Of a stretch of 64,000 nt of DNA, positions 33,555 to 43,604 are shown piece after piece. The DNA is from Martinezella hainanensis (GTDB lineage: Bacteria > Pseudomonadota > Alphaproteobacteria > Rhizobiales > Rhizobiaceae): positions 354,819 through 418,818 of the forward strand of contig NZ_FMAC01000007.1 in NCBI RefSeq assembly GCF_900094555.1, given 5' to 3'. Made by a program: the position numbers and the translations under genes. Below the pieces are notes generated by a model that was given only the letters and a program-made list of their open reading frames with translations, had not been told where the DNA came from and searched no databases. Every line of letters starts with the position of its first letter. Position 1 is the stretch's first letter.

Positions 33555-33592
33555 GCACTAGCGTTATATTTCTTCGAATATTACGCTAGTGC
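33555..33592 (-). promoter_or_regulatory. 38-base palindrome resembling a ModE Mo-box, before the DUF2325 gene
   Basis: GCACTAGCGT (33555-33564) and ACGCTAGTGC (33583-33592) are perfect 10-base arms. Inside, after one T:T mismatch, ATATT/AATAT pair around loop TCTTCG. The core CGTTATATT-N6-AATATTACG fits the CGTTATAT...ATATAACG style of ModE operators. Bases 33564-33576 (TTATATTTCTTCG) recur exactly at 39792-39804. No T-tract follows in either direction, so a terminator is unlikely. Confidence 0.6.
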
Positions 33593-33635
33593 GTCTTTCG
33601 CCAACAGGCAAGCCCGGTCATCCAAACCGGCACCA

Positions 33636-34280
33636 TCAGGGCCAGAGCCGCTCCTTCAGCCAACCCGCCTTTTCCCGCCTGTATCGCAGGCGATGGTGCC
33701 GCCGCTCGCTATCGCCCTGCCAGAACTCGACCTCATGCGGCATCACGATGAAAAGTGCCCAGTTCGCAGAAACGAGATCGGGCTCGTCCTGCAATCGCCG
33801 ATGCTGCAGTGCCAATGCATCGTCGAGTTCCTGGGACGAGCCGAGGACCTCGCTCTGTCGCTCGGTCAAGGCGACGGCTTTGGCGCCTGCCGCGCGTGCA
33901 CGAAAATCGGCATAGCGCTCATGGGCTTCGGCCTGAAACGCCATGCCCCGCAGCCGCACCTGCCGCCCAAGCTGCGGCCAATAGAAGGTGAGCGCCACGG
34001 AAGGATTGGCGGCGATCTGCCGGCCCTTCGGACCACTGCCTGTCGTTGCGAAGTGCCAGCCGCGCTGATCGAGGTTTTTCAGGATGAGAACACGAGCATC
34101 CGGCACGCCATTCGCGTCGACCGTGGAAAGCACCATGGCGTGCGGTTCCTTGATCTCAGCCTCGATGGCATTACGCAGCCAGGTTGAAAACAACTCTCGC
34201 GGCTCGTCCGGCGTCAAATCCGCTTCAAACGCCGGAAACGGCCCTGCCAACGATTTCAATATGCGCAATTCGTCTCTCAC
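33636..34280 (-). CDS. pdxH: Pyridoxamine/pyridoxine 5'-phosphate oxidase
   Basis: A 214-residue FMN enzyme that makes pyridoxal 5'-phosphate. Motifs: EPHAMVLSTVDANGVPDARVLILKN, GWHFATTGSGPKGRQIAANP, ALTFYWPQLGRQVRLRG, and the C-terminal VEFWQGDSERRHHRLRYRRE. The GTG at 34280 is chosen because AGGAG lies seven bases upstream and the length matches E. coli PdxH (218). Earlier in-frame Met codons fall inside the upstream methyltransferase gene. Some family members are PdxH-like enzymes of other use, so a paralogue elsewhere is possible. Confidence 0.85.
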   Translation of the reverse strand: MRDELRILKSLAGPFPAFEADLTPDEPRELFSTWLRNAIEAEIKEPHAMVLSTVDANGVPDARVLILKNLDQRGWHFATTGSGPKGRQIAANPSVALTFYWPQLGRQVRLRGMAFQAEAHERYADFRARAAGAKAVALTERQSEVLGSSQELDDALALQHRRLQDEPDLVSANWALFIVMPHEVEFWQGDSERRHHRLRYRREKAGWLKERLWP

Positions 34281-34290
34281 GGCATTCTCC

Positions 34291-35067
34291 TTATGGTCTG
34301 GCAATGATGAGCCGCAGCGACCCCTCAAAGAACGGCTGTGTGCGGAGGATGCCATAACGGCGATCCCAGGATCCATCGGCGAGATCGCGGCCGAGCTCAT
34401 CGACAAAACGCTCGCCGACGGAGGCGTCGACAAAGCTCCATGCCGAATTGGCAAGCCGCGCGCCGGGATCGAGCATTCGTTCCGGCCTGCCATAATAGGC
34501 CTCGCCGAAGCCATCGACGCAATTCAGCGGGATAGGCACTGCCTTGATGTCCACATCGCCACCAAGCGCCGCCGCGATCACATCCATAGCCGGATAACGT
34601 CTCGCCTCGACAGCAATCATCTCCGGTGCATAGGCATGCAGCCAAGACCGCTCCAGCAGATCCGGATCGCAGCTTAGGACCAGAACGGGACCGCGCGCGA
34701 CGCGCCGCATCTCGGCGAGTCCCCGCTTGAGGTTGGACCATTGATGCACCGTGAACGTCGCCATTGCCGCGTCGAAGCTCCGATCGGCGAAGGGAAGCTG
34801 TTCGGCCGTGCCGTCGATCGCGGCAGGAAGATGCGCCGGCCGCTGGGCACGCATGGAGGCGGAGGGCTCGATAGCTGTCACCTGCCGATCGATCGGCTCA
34901 TAGGAACCAGCCCCGGCGCCGACATTCAACACGGTCTTGGCATCGCCGAGAGCAGCGCGGATGAATTCGGCGATGTGGGGGTCGGGCTGGCGGTAGTTGG
35001 TATAGCCCGATCCGATGACGCCGTAGTTCGCATCGCCTGCGCTGCCGTCCTGATGTCTGCCTTGCAT
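34291..35067 (-). CDS. Class I SAM-dependent methyltransferase
   Basis: A 258-residue methyltransferase. The SAM-binding motif I is KTVLNVGAGAGSYEP, then VTAIEPSASMRAQRP and the acidic DGTAEQLPFADRSFDAAMAT segment, as in the UbiE/Methyltransf_11 group. The start at 35067 has AGGAG upstream. It lies 10 bases upstream of pdxH in one direction and is divergent from a LysR gene (35240). The substrate is unknown. Confidence 0.82.
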   Translation of the reverse strand: MQGRHQDGSAGDANYGVIGSGYTNYRQPDPHIAEFIRAALGDAKTVLNVGAGAGSYEPIDRQVTAIEPSASMRAQRPAHLPAAIDGTAEQLPFADRSFDAAMATFTVHQWSNLKRGLAEMRRVARGPVLVLSCDPDLLERSWLHAYAPEMIAVEARRYPAMDVIAAALGGDVDIKAVPIPLNCVDGFGEAYYGRPERMLDPGARLANSAWSFVDASVGERFVDELGRDLADGSWDRRYGILRTQPFFEGSLRLIIARP

Positions 35068-35137
35068 GTCCAGTCTCCTTGGCATTTTCGGACAAAGCTT
35101 CGCCACCTGCGCAAATGCCATTGCATTGCCGCATCAT

Positions 35138-35229
35138 TGTTCGGTATTCACATTGTCCATTCGTTTCGTCGGCAAGAAACACACTATTCTCTCGAAAGAA
35201 AAACGATATGTTCGAACAGTCAATGTTCG
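35138..35229. promoter_or_regulatory. TGTTCG motif cluster in the methyltransferase/lysR divergent promoter
   Basis: TGTTCG occurs at 35138, 35209 and 35224; the middle copy is part of the perfect palindrome TGTTCGAACA (35209-35218). All lie in the 172-base gap between the starts at 35067 and 35240. This is the expected place for binding by the LysR protein encoded at 35240. Confidence 0.4.
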
Positions 35230-35239
35230 GAAAATGCAC

Positions 35240-36130
35240 ATGGCTAGACGAATACCTTCCCTGAACGCATTGCGCGCCTTCGAAGCGGCCGGCCGGCTGG
35301 GACGCATGACGCTTGCCGCGGATGAGCTGAATGTGACGCACAGCGCCGTCAGCCGGCAGATCCAGCATCTGGAGGACGTACTCGGCATTCCCTTGTTCGA
35401 AGGGCCGAAGAACCGGCTGAGACTGACCGAAGGCGGGACGACCCTGTTGACAGGGCTCACGACCGCGTTCGACCAGATGGATCTGTCGGTGCGCGCCGTC
35501 GCCGACACCGAAGACGGTCAGCTCGACGTCTCCTGTCCGGGCACATTCACGATGCGTTGGCTCATCCCTCGCCTCTACCGGTTTCAGGCGAAATACCCCA
35601 ACATAGAAGTTCGTCTGTCGGCCTCGTCAAAACCCGTCGATTTCAGTCGGGACGGCTTTGACGTGGCGATCCGGGTCGGTGTCGCGCCATGGCCCGCTGG
35701 TGCCGACGTCATTTCCCTTTTTCCGGAGCAGACGGGTGCGGTGCTTGCGCCGTCGCTCTATCTCGAGTCGACGCCCGCATTCGACGGCCTGCCTCAGCTC
35801 CACACGCGCACAAGGTTGCGGGCATGGGGTGATTGGCTGGCCCGCTCCGAAAGATCGGTCGCCACCGGGCAACGTGTCGAATACGAGCATTTCTACTTCA
35901 TGTTGGAGGCCGCAAGCGCCGGCCTTGGCGTCTGCGTCGCCCCGTGGCCCTATGTCAGCGACGATATCCGCTTCGGCCGCTTGATGGCGCCCTATGGCTT
36001 TCTGGAAAGCGGCCACGAATATGTCGCGCTGCGCCGCGCCCGCCGTAACCGGAAATCCGCACTATTCTGCGAATGGCTGCAGAACGAGGCCGACGCCTAT
36101 CTGCGCTCGAGCGCGCCCCCGAGGAGTTGA
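35240..36130 (+). CDS. LysR-family regulator, GcvA-like
   Basis: A 296-residue LysR protein of the GcvA/AmpR branch. It starts RRIPSLNALRAFEAAGRLGRMTLAADEL, with HTH VTHSAVSRQIQHLEDVLG and the GcvA-like WLIPRLYRFQAKYPNIEVRL. It is divergent from the methyltransferase gene and convergent with the ModA-like gene, ending 25 bases before the restored stop of that gene. Its target is probably the methyltransferase-pdxH pair (inference). Confidence 0.87.
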   Translation: MARRIPSLNALRAFEAAGRLGRMTLAADELNVTHSAVSRQIQHLEDVLGIPLFEGPKNRLRLTEGGTTLLTGLTTAFDQMDLSVRAVADTEDGQLDVSCPGTFTMRWLIPRLYRFQAKYPNIEVRLSASSKPVDFSRDGFDVAIRVGVAPWPAGADVISLFPEQTGAVLAPSLYLESTPAFDGLPQLHTRTRLRAWGDWLARSERSVATGQRVEYEHFYFMLEAASAGLGVCVAPWPYVSDDIRFGRLMAPYGFLESGHEYVALRRARRNRKSALFCEWLQNEADAYLRSSAPPRS

Positions 36131-36154
36131 TCCCCGATACGAGCGTGTTGCAGA

Positions 36155-36888
36155 TCAGCCGACCGGAGAAAAGCCGGCTTTGCCGAGAACTTCCTGCCCG
36201 GTCTCCGACAGCAGAAACTCTCGTAGATATTGGGTTTCGTCATCCGCGTCCCTTCGGATTGCCATGCCGTATTCAATAAGCGGCTGAAACTCGTCGGGGA
36301 TATCGACGACACTAAAAAAGCCGGATCGCCTGCCAGCAGGCGCGCATTCGAAGAATAGCTCATCATCAGGTCGACCACGCCATCGGCAATCAGATAGCCA
36401 CCGCCCTTGCCTGGCGGCGCCGGCGGCGAGTTGCGCCCGCCGACTAGTTGCCGCGACCGCGACTTGATCGCCTCGCCCTTGCCTGGATGCCGGGCTTCGA
36501 TGCGGTCGAAAACCTCGAACGCATAGTCGCCACCCGGATCGTCGCCCGGCGTCGATGTGCCGATGCCGACGGCGGGATCGGACAGAACCGCGAGAAAGTT
36601 CTCCGTCGTCAAACCAAGATCGGCGCGCGAGAGCACGCAGAGCCGATTGCGGGCAAAGCAGACGGCATTTTCCGCAAGACCCATCGAAACAAGCCGCTGC
36701 GGATGTGCCATGTTGGCGGATGCAAAGAGGTCGAAGCTGGCGCCCTCCTCGATCGTTTCGCGCAATAGTCCGGCAGGCCCCAGCGTCAGCGAAATGCCGA
36801 TACCATATTCATGGCCGAAAGCACCGATGATCGCCGGAAAGGCATGGCGCAGACTGCCGGCGGACAAGACTTGAACTGCGTTGCTCAC
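36155..36888 (-). pseudogene. ModA-like solute-binding protein, no signal peptide, frameshifted near the 3' end
   Basis: The N-terminus VQVLSAGSLRHAFPAIIGAFG, FDLFASANMAHPQRL, VGIGTSTPGDDPGGDYAFEVF and LIADGVVDLMMSYSSNARLL follow the ModA-type molybdate-binding fold. At an A6 run (T6 on the coding strand, 36314-36319) the frame slips. Reading on in the shifted frame restores VVDIPDEFQPLIEYGMAI, LREFLLSETGQEVLGK and AGFSPVG, then a stop at 36155. The unshifted frame instead runs to 36097 with non-family sequence and overlaps the lysR end. The start is a GTG overlapping the ATPase stop. There is no signal peptide, so the product would be cytoplasmic, which is odd for a binding protein. A sequencing error, a real mutation or programmed slippage are all possible. 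Confidence 0.7.
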
Positions 36889-37673
36889 GGGCGATTTCCT
36901 TTCCTGTCTCGTTGCCGGAACAGCGGCACGAACGCGGTCTCCATGAGTTCGCCACTGCCGAGCGTCGCCGAGCGGACGGGAATACCATAAAGCGCCTCGA
37001 GATTCTCTTCCGTCATCACATCATCGGTGGTGCCGAAGACGGCTCTTGCCTGGTCGAGCATGAGCAGCACCTTATCGGCGATGGCGACCGCGTGGTTCGG
37101 CTGATGCGTGGTGAAGGCAATCGCCAATCCCTGACGATCGGCAAGGGTTGCGAGCAGCGACAGCACGACATCCTGGTTCTTGAGGTCGAGCGCCGAGGCC
37201 GGCTCGTCAAGCAGCAGCACGGCGTTTTCGCCGGCCAGCGCCCGCGCGATCAGCACCAGTTGCCGCTCGCCGCCGGAAAGCGCTTCGATGTTGCGCGGCG
37301 CATAGTCGGCCATGCCGGTGAGATGAAGCGCCTCCATGGCCTTCTCGACATCGACCTTGCGCGGTGTCCGGAACAGCCCGATGTGACGGGCACGCCCCAT
37401 CAGCACCACGTCGAGCACGGAATAGGGAAAGGAGCCGGAAAACTCCTGCGGCACGAAGCCTGTCTGTAGGTTCAGCGTGACGTTGCCGGCGCTCGGCTTC
37501 AAGAGCCCGGCGAGCACGCGCAGCAAGGTGGACTTGCCGCGACCATTCGGCCCGAGAATAGCTGTGATTTGGCCGGCGCGGAGATCGAGATGAAGATCGC
37601 GGAACTGCCAGCGCCTGCCATCATAGGTTTGGCTCGCCCCTTCGATGCGCAGCTTGACCGGATCAGAGACCAC
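36885..37673 (-). CDS. ABC transporter ATPase, FecE/BtuD/MolC type
   Basis: A 262-residue ATPase with Walker A ILGPNGRGKSTLLRVLAG, Q-loop VPQEFSGSFPYSVLDVVLMGR, signature LSGGERQLVLIARAL and Walker B VLLLDEPASALD. The sequence style is that of metal-chelate importers (FecE, BtuD) and the molybdate importer MolC. It starts at GTG 37673, 11 bases inside the permease gene, and its stop overlaps the ModA-like gene start (GTGA), so all four genes are coupled. Confidence 0.9.
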   Translation of the reverse strand: MVSDPVKLRIEGASQTYDGRRWQFRDLHLDLRAGQITAILGPNGRGKSTLLRVLAGLLKPSAGNVTLNLQTGFVPQEFSGSFPYSVLDVVLMGRARHIGLFRTPRKVDVEKAMEALHLTGMADYAPRNIEALSGGERQLVLIARALAGENAVLLLDEPASALDLKNQDVVLSLLATLADRQGLAIAFTTHQPNHAVAIADKVLLMLDQARAVFGTTDDVMTEENLEALYGIPVRSATLGSGELMETAFVPLFRQRDRKGNRP

Positions 37674-38697
37674 GCGCGCCTCGCTGAGTTTGCCTGAGCA
37701 CCAGGGCGAAGACCGGCGTGCCGATCAGCGCAGTCAGAATGCCGAGCGGGATTTCCGAGCTGGTCGCGGTCCGGGCGATGGTGTCGATGATGAGCAGGTA
37801 AAGCGCGCCGATCAGCAGGGATGCCGGCATCATTACGCGATGATCCGGCCCGACCAGCATGCGCGCCATATGCGGCACGACGAGACCGACCCAGCCGATG
37901 ATGCCGCTGACGGCAACCTGCGCGGCGACGATGCAGGAGACCAGCACGAGGATCAGCCAGCGCAGCGGCTCGACATTGACACCAAGGGCACGGGCATCTT
38001 CATCGCCGATTGACAGCAGATTGATGCGCCAGCGCAGACCGAGCAGCAGCAGGCTGCCGATGACGACGGGTGCTGCAATCAGCCAGAATTTCTCCCAATT
38101 GGCGGTCGCAAAGCTGCCAAGCAGCCAGAACACCATGGCCGGCAGCTTGTCTTCGGTGTCGGCGAGATATTGCACGAGACTCACCAGCGCTCCGAAGAAG
38201 CCGCTCACCACGACACCGGCAAGGACCAGCGCCAGGATATTGCGCCGCGCGACAATGCCATTCAGCGCGTAGACGATAACAAGCGCCGAAAGACCGAATG
38301 CGAAAGCGGAACCGAGCAGACCGTAGCGCGAGAAGCTTAGCAGGATGGCGAGCGTGCCGCCGAATGCCGCCCCCGACGAAACGCCCATCACCTGCGGCCC
38401 CACCAGCGGATTGCGGAACACGCCCTGCAGCGTCGCACCCGAGAGCGCCAGTCCGGCACCGGCAAGCAACGCCAGCAGGATACGCGGCATGCGCACCGTG
38501 AAGACGACATTCGTCTCGGTCGCCGTCACGGGCACCGCCGGCGGTGAGATCGGCGACCAGAGGATTTCCACGACGCGCAGGAATGGAATATCGTAGCGGC
38601 CGACGCCGAGTGAAACGACGGCGACGATCAGAAGCAGGATCGCCAACGTGGCGATCGTTGCTCTAGACCCATATCGGCTGAAAGCGACCGCGCTCAT
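37663..38697 (-). CDS. ABC transporter permease, FecCD/BtuC/MolB family
   Basis: A 344-residue permease with about ten membrane segments. It has RMPRILLALLAGAGLALSGA, QGVFRNPLVGPQVMGVSSGAAFGG and VGLVVPHMARMLVGPDHR, all classic FecCD signatures. The start at 38697 overlaps the stop of the binding-protein gene (ATGA); a longer frame upstream is only a shadow of that gene. Family members carry iron-siderophores, heme, cobalamin or, for MolBC, molybdate/tungstate. The ModA-like neighbour favours an oxyanion. Confidence 0.9.
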   Translation of the reverse strand: MSAVAFSRYGSRATIATLAILLLIVAVVSLGVGRYDIPFLRVVEILWSPISPPAVPVTATETNVVFTVRMPRILLALLAGAGLALSGATLQGVFRNPLVGPQVMGVSSGAAFGGTLAILLSFSRYGLLGSAFAFGLSALVIVYALNGIVARRNILALVLAGVVVSGFFGALVSLVQYLADTEDKLPAMVFWLLGSFATANWEKFWLIAAPVVIGSLLLLGLRWRINLLSIGDEDARALGVNVEPLRWLILVLVSCIVAAQVAVSGIIGWVGLVVPHMARMLVGPDHRVMMPASLLIGALYLLIIDTIARTATSSEIPLGILTALIGTPVFALVLRQTQRGARGL

Positions 38698-39758
38698 TGC
38701 GCGGCGCGATAGTCGGTGCGGTAGAATTCCTTGTAGTAGGCGTCCGCTTGCCTCTGCATGTCGATATCCTTGAACCGCTCGGGATAAAGCTCCTTCGCCA
38801 TCCAGAGCTCGCCGAGCGCCATGGCTTCCGGCATCGGATAGCCCCATGCCTTGGCATATTCCGGCATGAGATAGATGCGCCCGCTCTTGACGGCATCGAT
38901 CGTCTGCCAGGAGGCAGCCTTCCTGATCTCGTCCACGACGGCCGGATAACGCTCCTGGACGAAGATGACGGCGGGGTTCCACGTCAGCACGTCCTCCATC
39001 GTCACCTGCTTGAAGCCGGTGATCGAACTGGCGACGTTGCGTGCGCCGGCGCGCTCCATCATCAGGCCGGTATATTTGCCGCGGCCGTAGGTCGTCAGGT
39101 CCGGATTGGCCATATAGACCGGCACGCGCTTGTCCGCCGGGATATCGGCAAGACGATCGGCAACGAGTTTGCGGGTCTTCTTGGTAACCGCAATCATCGC
39201 CTCGCCCTGTTGCTTGCGTCCGAGCACGTCAGCGATGAGGCGCACGCCGGTCGCAAAGCCGACGTCGATTGCGGCTGGCTCATCCTTGACGGAGGGGTTG
39301 AGCTTGACGGCCTCTGCTGGCGGCACATCGAGCAGCGAGATCGCCACGACGGAAAGGCCGGCATCCTCGATCTGTTTCACCATGTCGGCCGGCGCATAAT
39401 TGGTCACGAAGACCACATCCGGCTTCAGCTTCAAAAGCTCCTCGATATTCACTTTGGTGAGTCCGCCCGGCATCGGCAGATTGGGCAGCTGCGGCGCAAG
39501 CCGCACATAATTGGCACCGAGCTGCTTCTTCCATTCGTCGAGAACGCCGACCACCTTGTCCATTGCATCGAGCTGGACGGCGATATTGAGCGTCTGATGC
39601 TGCAGGATGACGACCCGGTTGACGGCATCGGGAATATGCACCTGCCGGCCGATCTGATCGGTCACGACACGGTCAGCCCAGGCGGGGGCGGAAAACAACA
39701 AGCTGCTGAAAATGATAGCGATTTTAACGAAAACAAGCAGACGTTGGCGCTGAAACAT
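38694..39758 (-). CDS. Periplasmic binding protein of a FecCD-type importer (BtuF/FepB/MolA fold)
   Basis: A 354-residue binding protein with a Sec signal peptide (MFQRQRLLVFVKIAIIFSSL ... APAWA). The mature part has RVVTDQIGRQVHIPDAVNRVVIL and LLKLKPDVVFVTNYAPADMV, typical of the TroA/helical-backbone class. The start at 39758 follows a perfect AGGAGG; an upstream Met at 39782 is rejected for that reason. It heads the four-gene operon and has the Mo-box-like site 31 bases upstream. The cargo is unproven; molybdate/tungstate is my best guess, an iron chelate the alternative. Confidence 0.88.
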   Translation of the reverse strand: MFQRQRLLVFVKIAIIFSSLLFSAPAWADRVVTDQIGRQVHIPDAVNRVVILQHQTLNIAVQLDAMDKVVGVLDEWKKQLGANYVRLAPQLPNLPMPGGLTKVNIEELLKLKPDVVFVTNYAPADMVKQIEDAGLSVVAISLLDVPPAEAVKLNPSVKDEPAAIDVGFATGVRLIADVLGRKQQGEAMIAVTKKTRKLVADRLADIPADKRVPVYMANPDLTTYGRGKYTGLMMERAGARNVASSITGFKQVTMEDVLTWNPAVIFVQERYPAVVDEIRKAASWQTIDAVKSGRIYLMPEYAKAWGYPMPEAMALGELWMAKELYPERFKDIDMQRQADAYYKEFYRTDYRAAQ

Positions 39759-39789
39759 GGGATCCTCCTGAAAAGGTCCCAATCGCTAT

Positions 39790-39813
39790 CATTATATTTC
39801 TTCGTATACAACG
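39790..39813 (-). promoter_or_regulatory. Mo-box-like site before the FecCD-type transporter
   Basis: CATTATATT (39790-39798), TCTTCG, TATACAACG (39805-39813): an imperfect palindrome of the same design as the one at 33555-33592. Bases 39792-39804 (TTATATTTCTTCG) are identical to the other site and in the same orientation relative to the controlled gene. It lies between the transporter start and the upstream convergent terminator. Confidence 0.55.
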
Positions 39814-39840
39814 ATCGCCAATCTGAAAACCAAACCGCAA

Positions 39841-39862
39841 GCCGCGCCCTCATCAGCGCGGC
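39841..39862 (-). terminator. Terminator-like hairpin after the fused Dpp-type ATPase
   Basis: GCCGCGC (39841-39847), loop CCTCATCA, GCGCGGC (39856-39862) is a perfect 7-base GC stem 12 bases after the stop at 39874. Read leftward it is followed by a T/G-rich stretch. It separates the long leftward catabolic operon from the Mo-box-like promoter. Confidence 0.55.
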
Positions 39863-39873
39863 GCGTCGATCTC

Positions 39874-41679
<1,806 letters not shown>

Positions 41680-41682
41680 GGC

Positions 41683-42621
41683 TCAGCCTTCCCGCCGTGG
41701 ATTGAGGATATCGCGCAGCGCATCGCCGATGAGATTGATCCCGACGATGAGCATGAGAAGCGCAAGGCCCGGAAAGAAGCTGATCCAGTAGTCGCCCGAC
41801 AGCAGATATTCGAAACCGTTGGAAATCAGCAGGCCGAGAGACGGTTGTGTGACCGGCAGGCCGATACCGAGGAAGGAGAGCGTCGCCTCCAGCATGATGG
41901 CATAGGCCACGCGCATCGTCGCGACCACGATCAAGGGTGGCAGGCAGTTCGGCAGGATATGGCGAAAGAGGATGCTGCCATCGGGCAAGGCCATCGAGCG
42001 GGCAGCGTCCACATAGGCACGTTTGCGCTCCACCAGCGCCGAGCCGCGAATCGTGCGGGCATAATAGGCCCATTGCGTGACGATGAGCGCCAGGATGATC
42101 TTGTCGACGCCTTGCCCGAGGATGGCGAGAAAGATCAGCGCGATGAGAATGGCCGGGAAGCTTAGCTGGATATCGACTACTCGCATCAGGAAGGCATCGA
42201 GGCGACCGCCGACATAGGCGCTGACGAGCCCGATCGAGGCGCCGATGACCAGCGCCACGGCGGCACTCGATATGCCCACGAGCAGGCTGGTACGCAGGCC
42301 GTACAGGATCGCGCTCATCAGATCGCGACCCTGATCGTCCGTACCGATCAGGTAAAGCATGCCGCTCGTGCTATGCGAGCCGGGCGGCAGGCGCCCATCG
42401 AGAATGTCGAGCTGGGACAGGTCATAGGGGTTCTGCGGGGCGAGCAACGGCGCGAATATTGCAGCAACCACGAAGATGGCGACGATGATGAGGCCTGCCA
42501 GCGCAAGCCTGTCGTGCAGAAGAGCCGACATCGTCTGGCGGAACGGTGAGCGCGAGGCCGCCTTGCCTGCATTCGCCTGGCCCGCATGCACCGAACCAGC
42601 GTTTGAGCTCTTGTCGGCCAT
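41683..42621 (-). CDS. ABC transporter permease, DppC type
   Basis: A 312-residue permease with the canonical motif GTDDQGRDLMSAILYGLRTSL, the EAA loop in ERKRAYVDAARSMALPDGSI, and LSFLGIGLPVTQPSLGLLI. The N-terminal 35 residues are a Gly/Ala/Asn-rich cytoplasmic tail. It abuts the DppB-type gene (start and stop share one base) and the fused ATPase. Confidence 0.9.
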   Translation of the reverse strand: MADKSSNAGSVHAGQANAGKAASRSPFRQTMSALLHDRLALAGLIIVAIFVVAAIFAPLLAPQNPYDLSQLDILDGRLPPGSHSTSGMLYLIGTDDQGRDLMSAILYGLRTSLLVGISSAAVALVIGASIGLVSAYVGGRLDAFLMRVVDIQLSFPAILIALIFLAILGQGVDKIILALIVTQWAYYARTIRGSALVERKRAYVDAARSMALPDGSILFRHILPNCLPPLIVVATMRVAYAIMLEATLSFLGIGLPVTQPSLGLLISNGFEYLLSGDYWISFFPGLALLMLIVGINLIGDALRDILNPRREG

Positions 42622-43604
42622 TACGAATTCCCTTCGAGACGAACGCGGGGATCGACGATCGAATAGAGGATGTCGACCAGGAGATTGATGACGCTGAACA
42701 TCACGACGGTGATCATCAGATAGGCGAGGATGACCGGGCGATCGAGCACGCCGATCGCGTCGATGATGAGCTTGCCCATGCCGGGCCAGGCAAAGATCGT
42801 CTCGGTCACGACGGCAAAGGCGATCAACGAGCCGAGTTCGAGGCCGATCACGGTGATCAGCGGGATCAGCGTGTTCTTCAGCACATGCACGGTGACGATC
42901 CGCCGCTCGGTCAGGCCCTTGGCGCGGGCGAAGCGGACGAAATCGAGCTGCATCGTCTCCATGACGCCGGCGCGGGTCAGTCGGATGACGAGCGAAATCT
43001 TGAAAAGCGCCAGGTTGAAGGCCGGCAACACCAGATGGGAAAGGCCGTCCAAAGTGAAGAGGCTGAGCGGCACGCCGAAAACTGGCAATGTCTGGCCCCG
43101 GCCGGAGGCCGGCAGCCAGCCGAAATGCACGCTGAACAGCATGATCATCACGAGGCCGATCCAGAAAGTCGGCAGGCTGAAGCCGAGGATCGAGAAGGTC
43201 ATGATCGATTTCGAGATCAGGCCCTTCGGCTTCAGGCCGGCATAGACGCCAAGCGGAATACCGATGACAAGCGCCATGACGAGTGCAACGAAGGCGAGCT
43301 CCAAGGTCGCCGGCATACGGTGAAGGATCAACGTCAGCGCGGGTTGATTATAGACGAAGGAATTGCCGAGATCGCCTGATAGCGCACGCGTGATAAACAG
43401 CCAGTATTGCTCCCAAACAGGCTTGTCGAGGCCGAAGGACTGGATCACCTGAAGACGTTCCGCCGGCGTTGCCGTCGGGCTCAACAGCACATCGACGGGA
43501 TTGCCGACGAGATAGAGTCCGGCAAAGACCAGAACCGACATGACGAGCAACGTAAGAACGGTCTGGATCGACCGGCTCAGCAAATATCCGCCCATGATTT
43601 TCAA
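42621..43604 (-). CDS. ABC transporter permease, DppB type
   Basis: A 327-residue permease: YLLSRSIQTVLTLLVMSVLVFAG, GNPVDVLLSPTATPAERLQVI, WIGLVMIMLFSVHFGWLPASG, and the loop LDFVRFARAKGLTERRI. It overlaps the nucleoside hydrolase gene upstream by four bases and the DppC-type gene downstream by one, so transporter and hydrolases are co-translated. Confidence 0.9.
   Translation of the reverse strand: MKIMGGYLLSRSIQTVLTLLVMSVLVFAGLYLVGNPVDVLLSPTATPAERLQVIQSFGLDKPVWEQYWLFITRALSGDLGNSFVYNQPALTLILHRMPATLELAFVALVMALVIGIPLGVYAGLKPKGLISKSIMTFSILGFSLPTFWIGLVMIMLFSVHFGWLPASGRGQTLPVFGVPLSLFTLDGLSHLVLPAFNLALFKISLVIRLTRAGVMETMQLDFVRFARAKGLTERRIVTVHVLKNTLIPLITVIGLELGSLIAFAVVTETIFAWPGMGKLIIDAIGVLDRPVILAYLMITVVMFSVINLLVDILYSIVDPRVRLEGNS

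Noticed and set aside
33555..33592. The palindrome before the DUF2325 gene as a terminator of pdxH
   Set aside because: No U-tract on either side, and an identical 13-base core recurs in another promoter, which points to an operator.
36097..36154. C-terminal extension of the ModA-like frame to 36097
   Set aside because: Residues after the T-run do not match the family and the extension overlaps the lysR gene; the shifted frame restores family sequence and ends at 36155.
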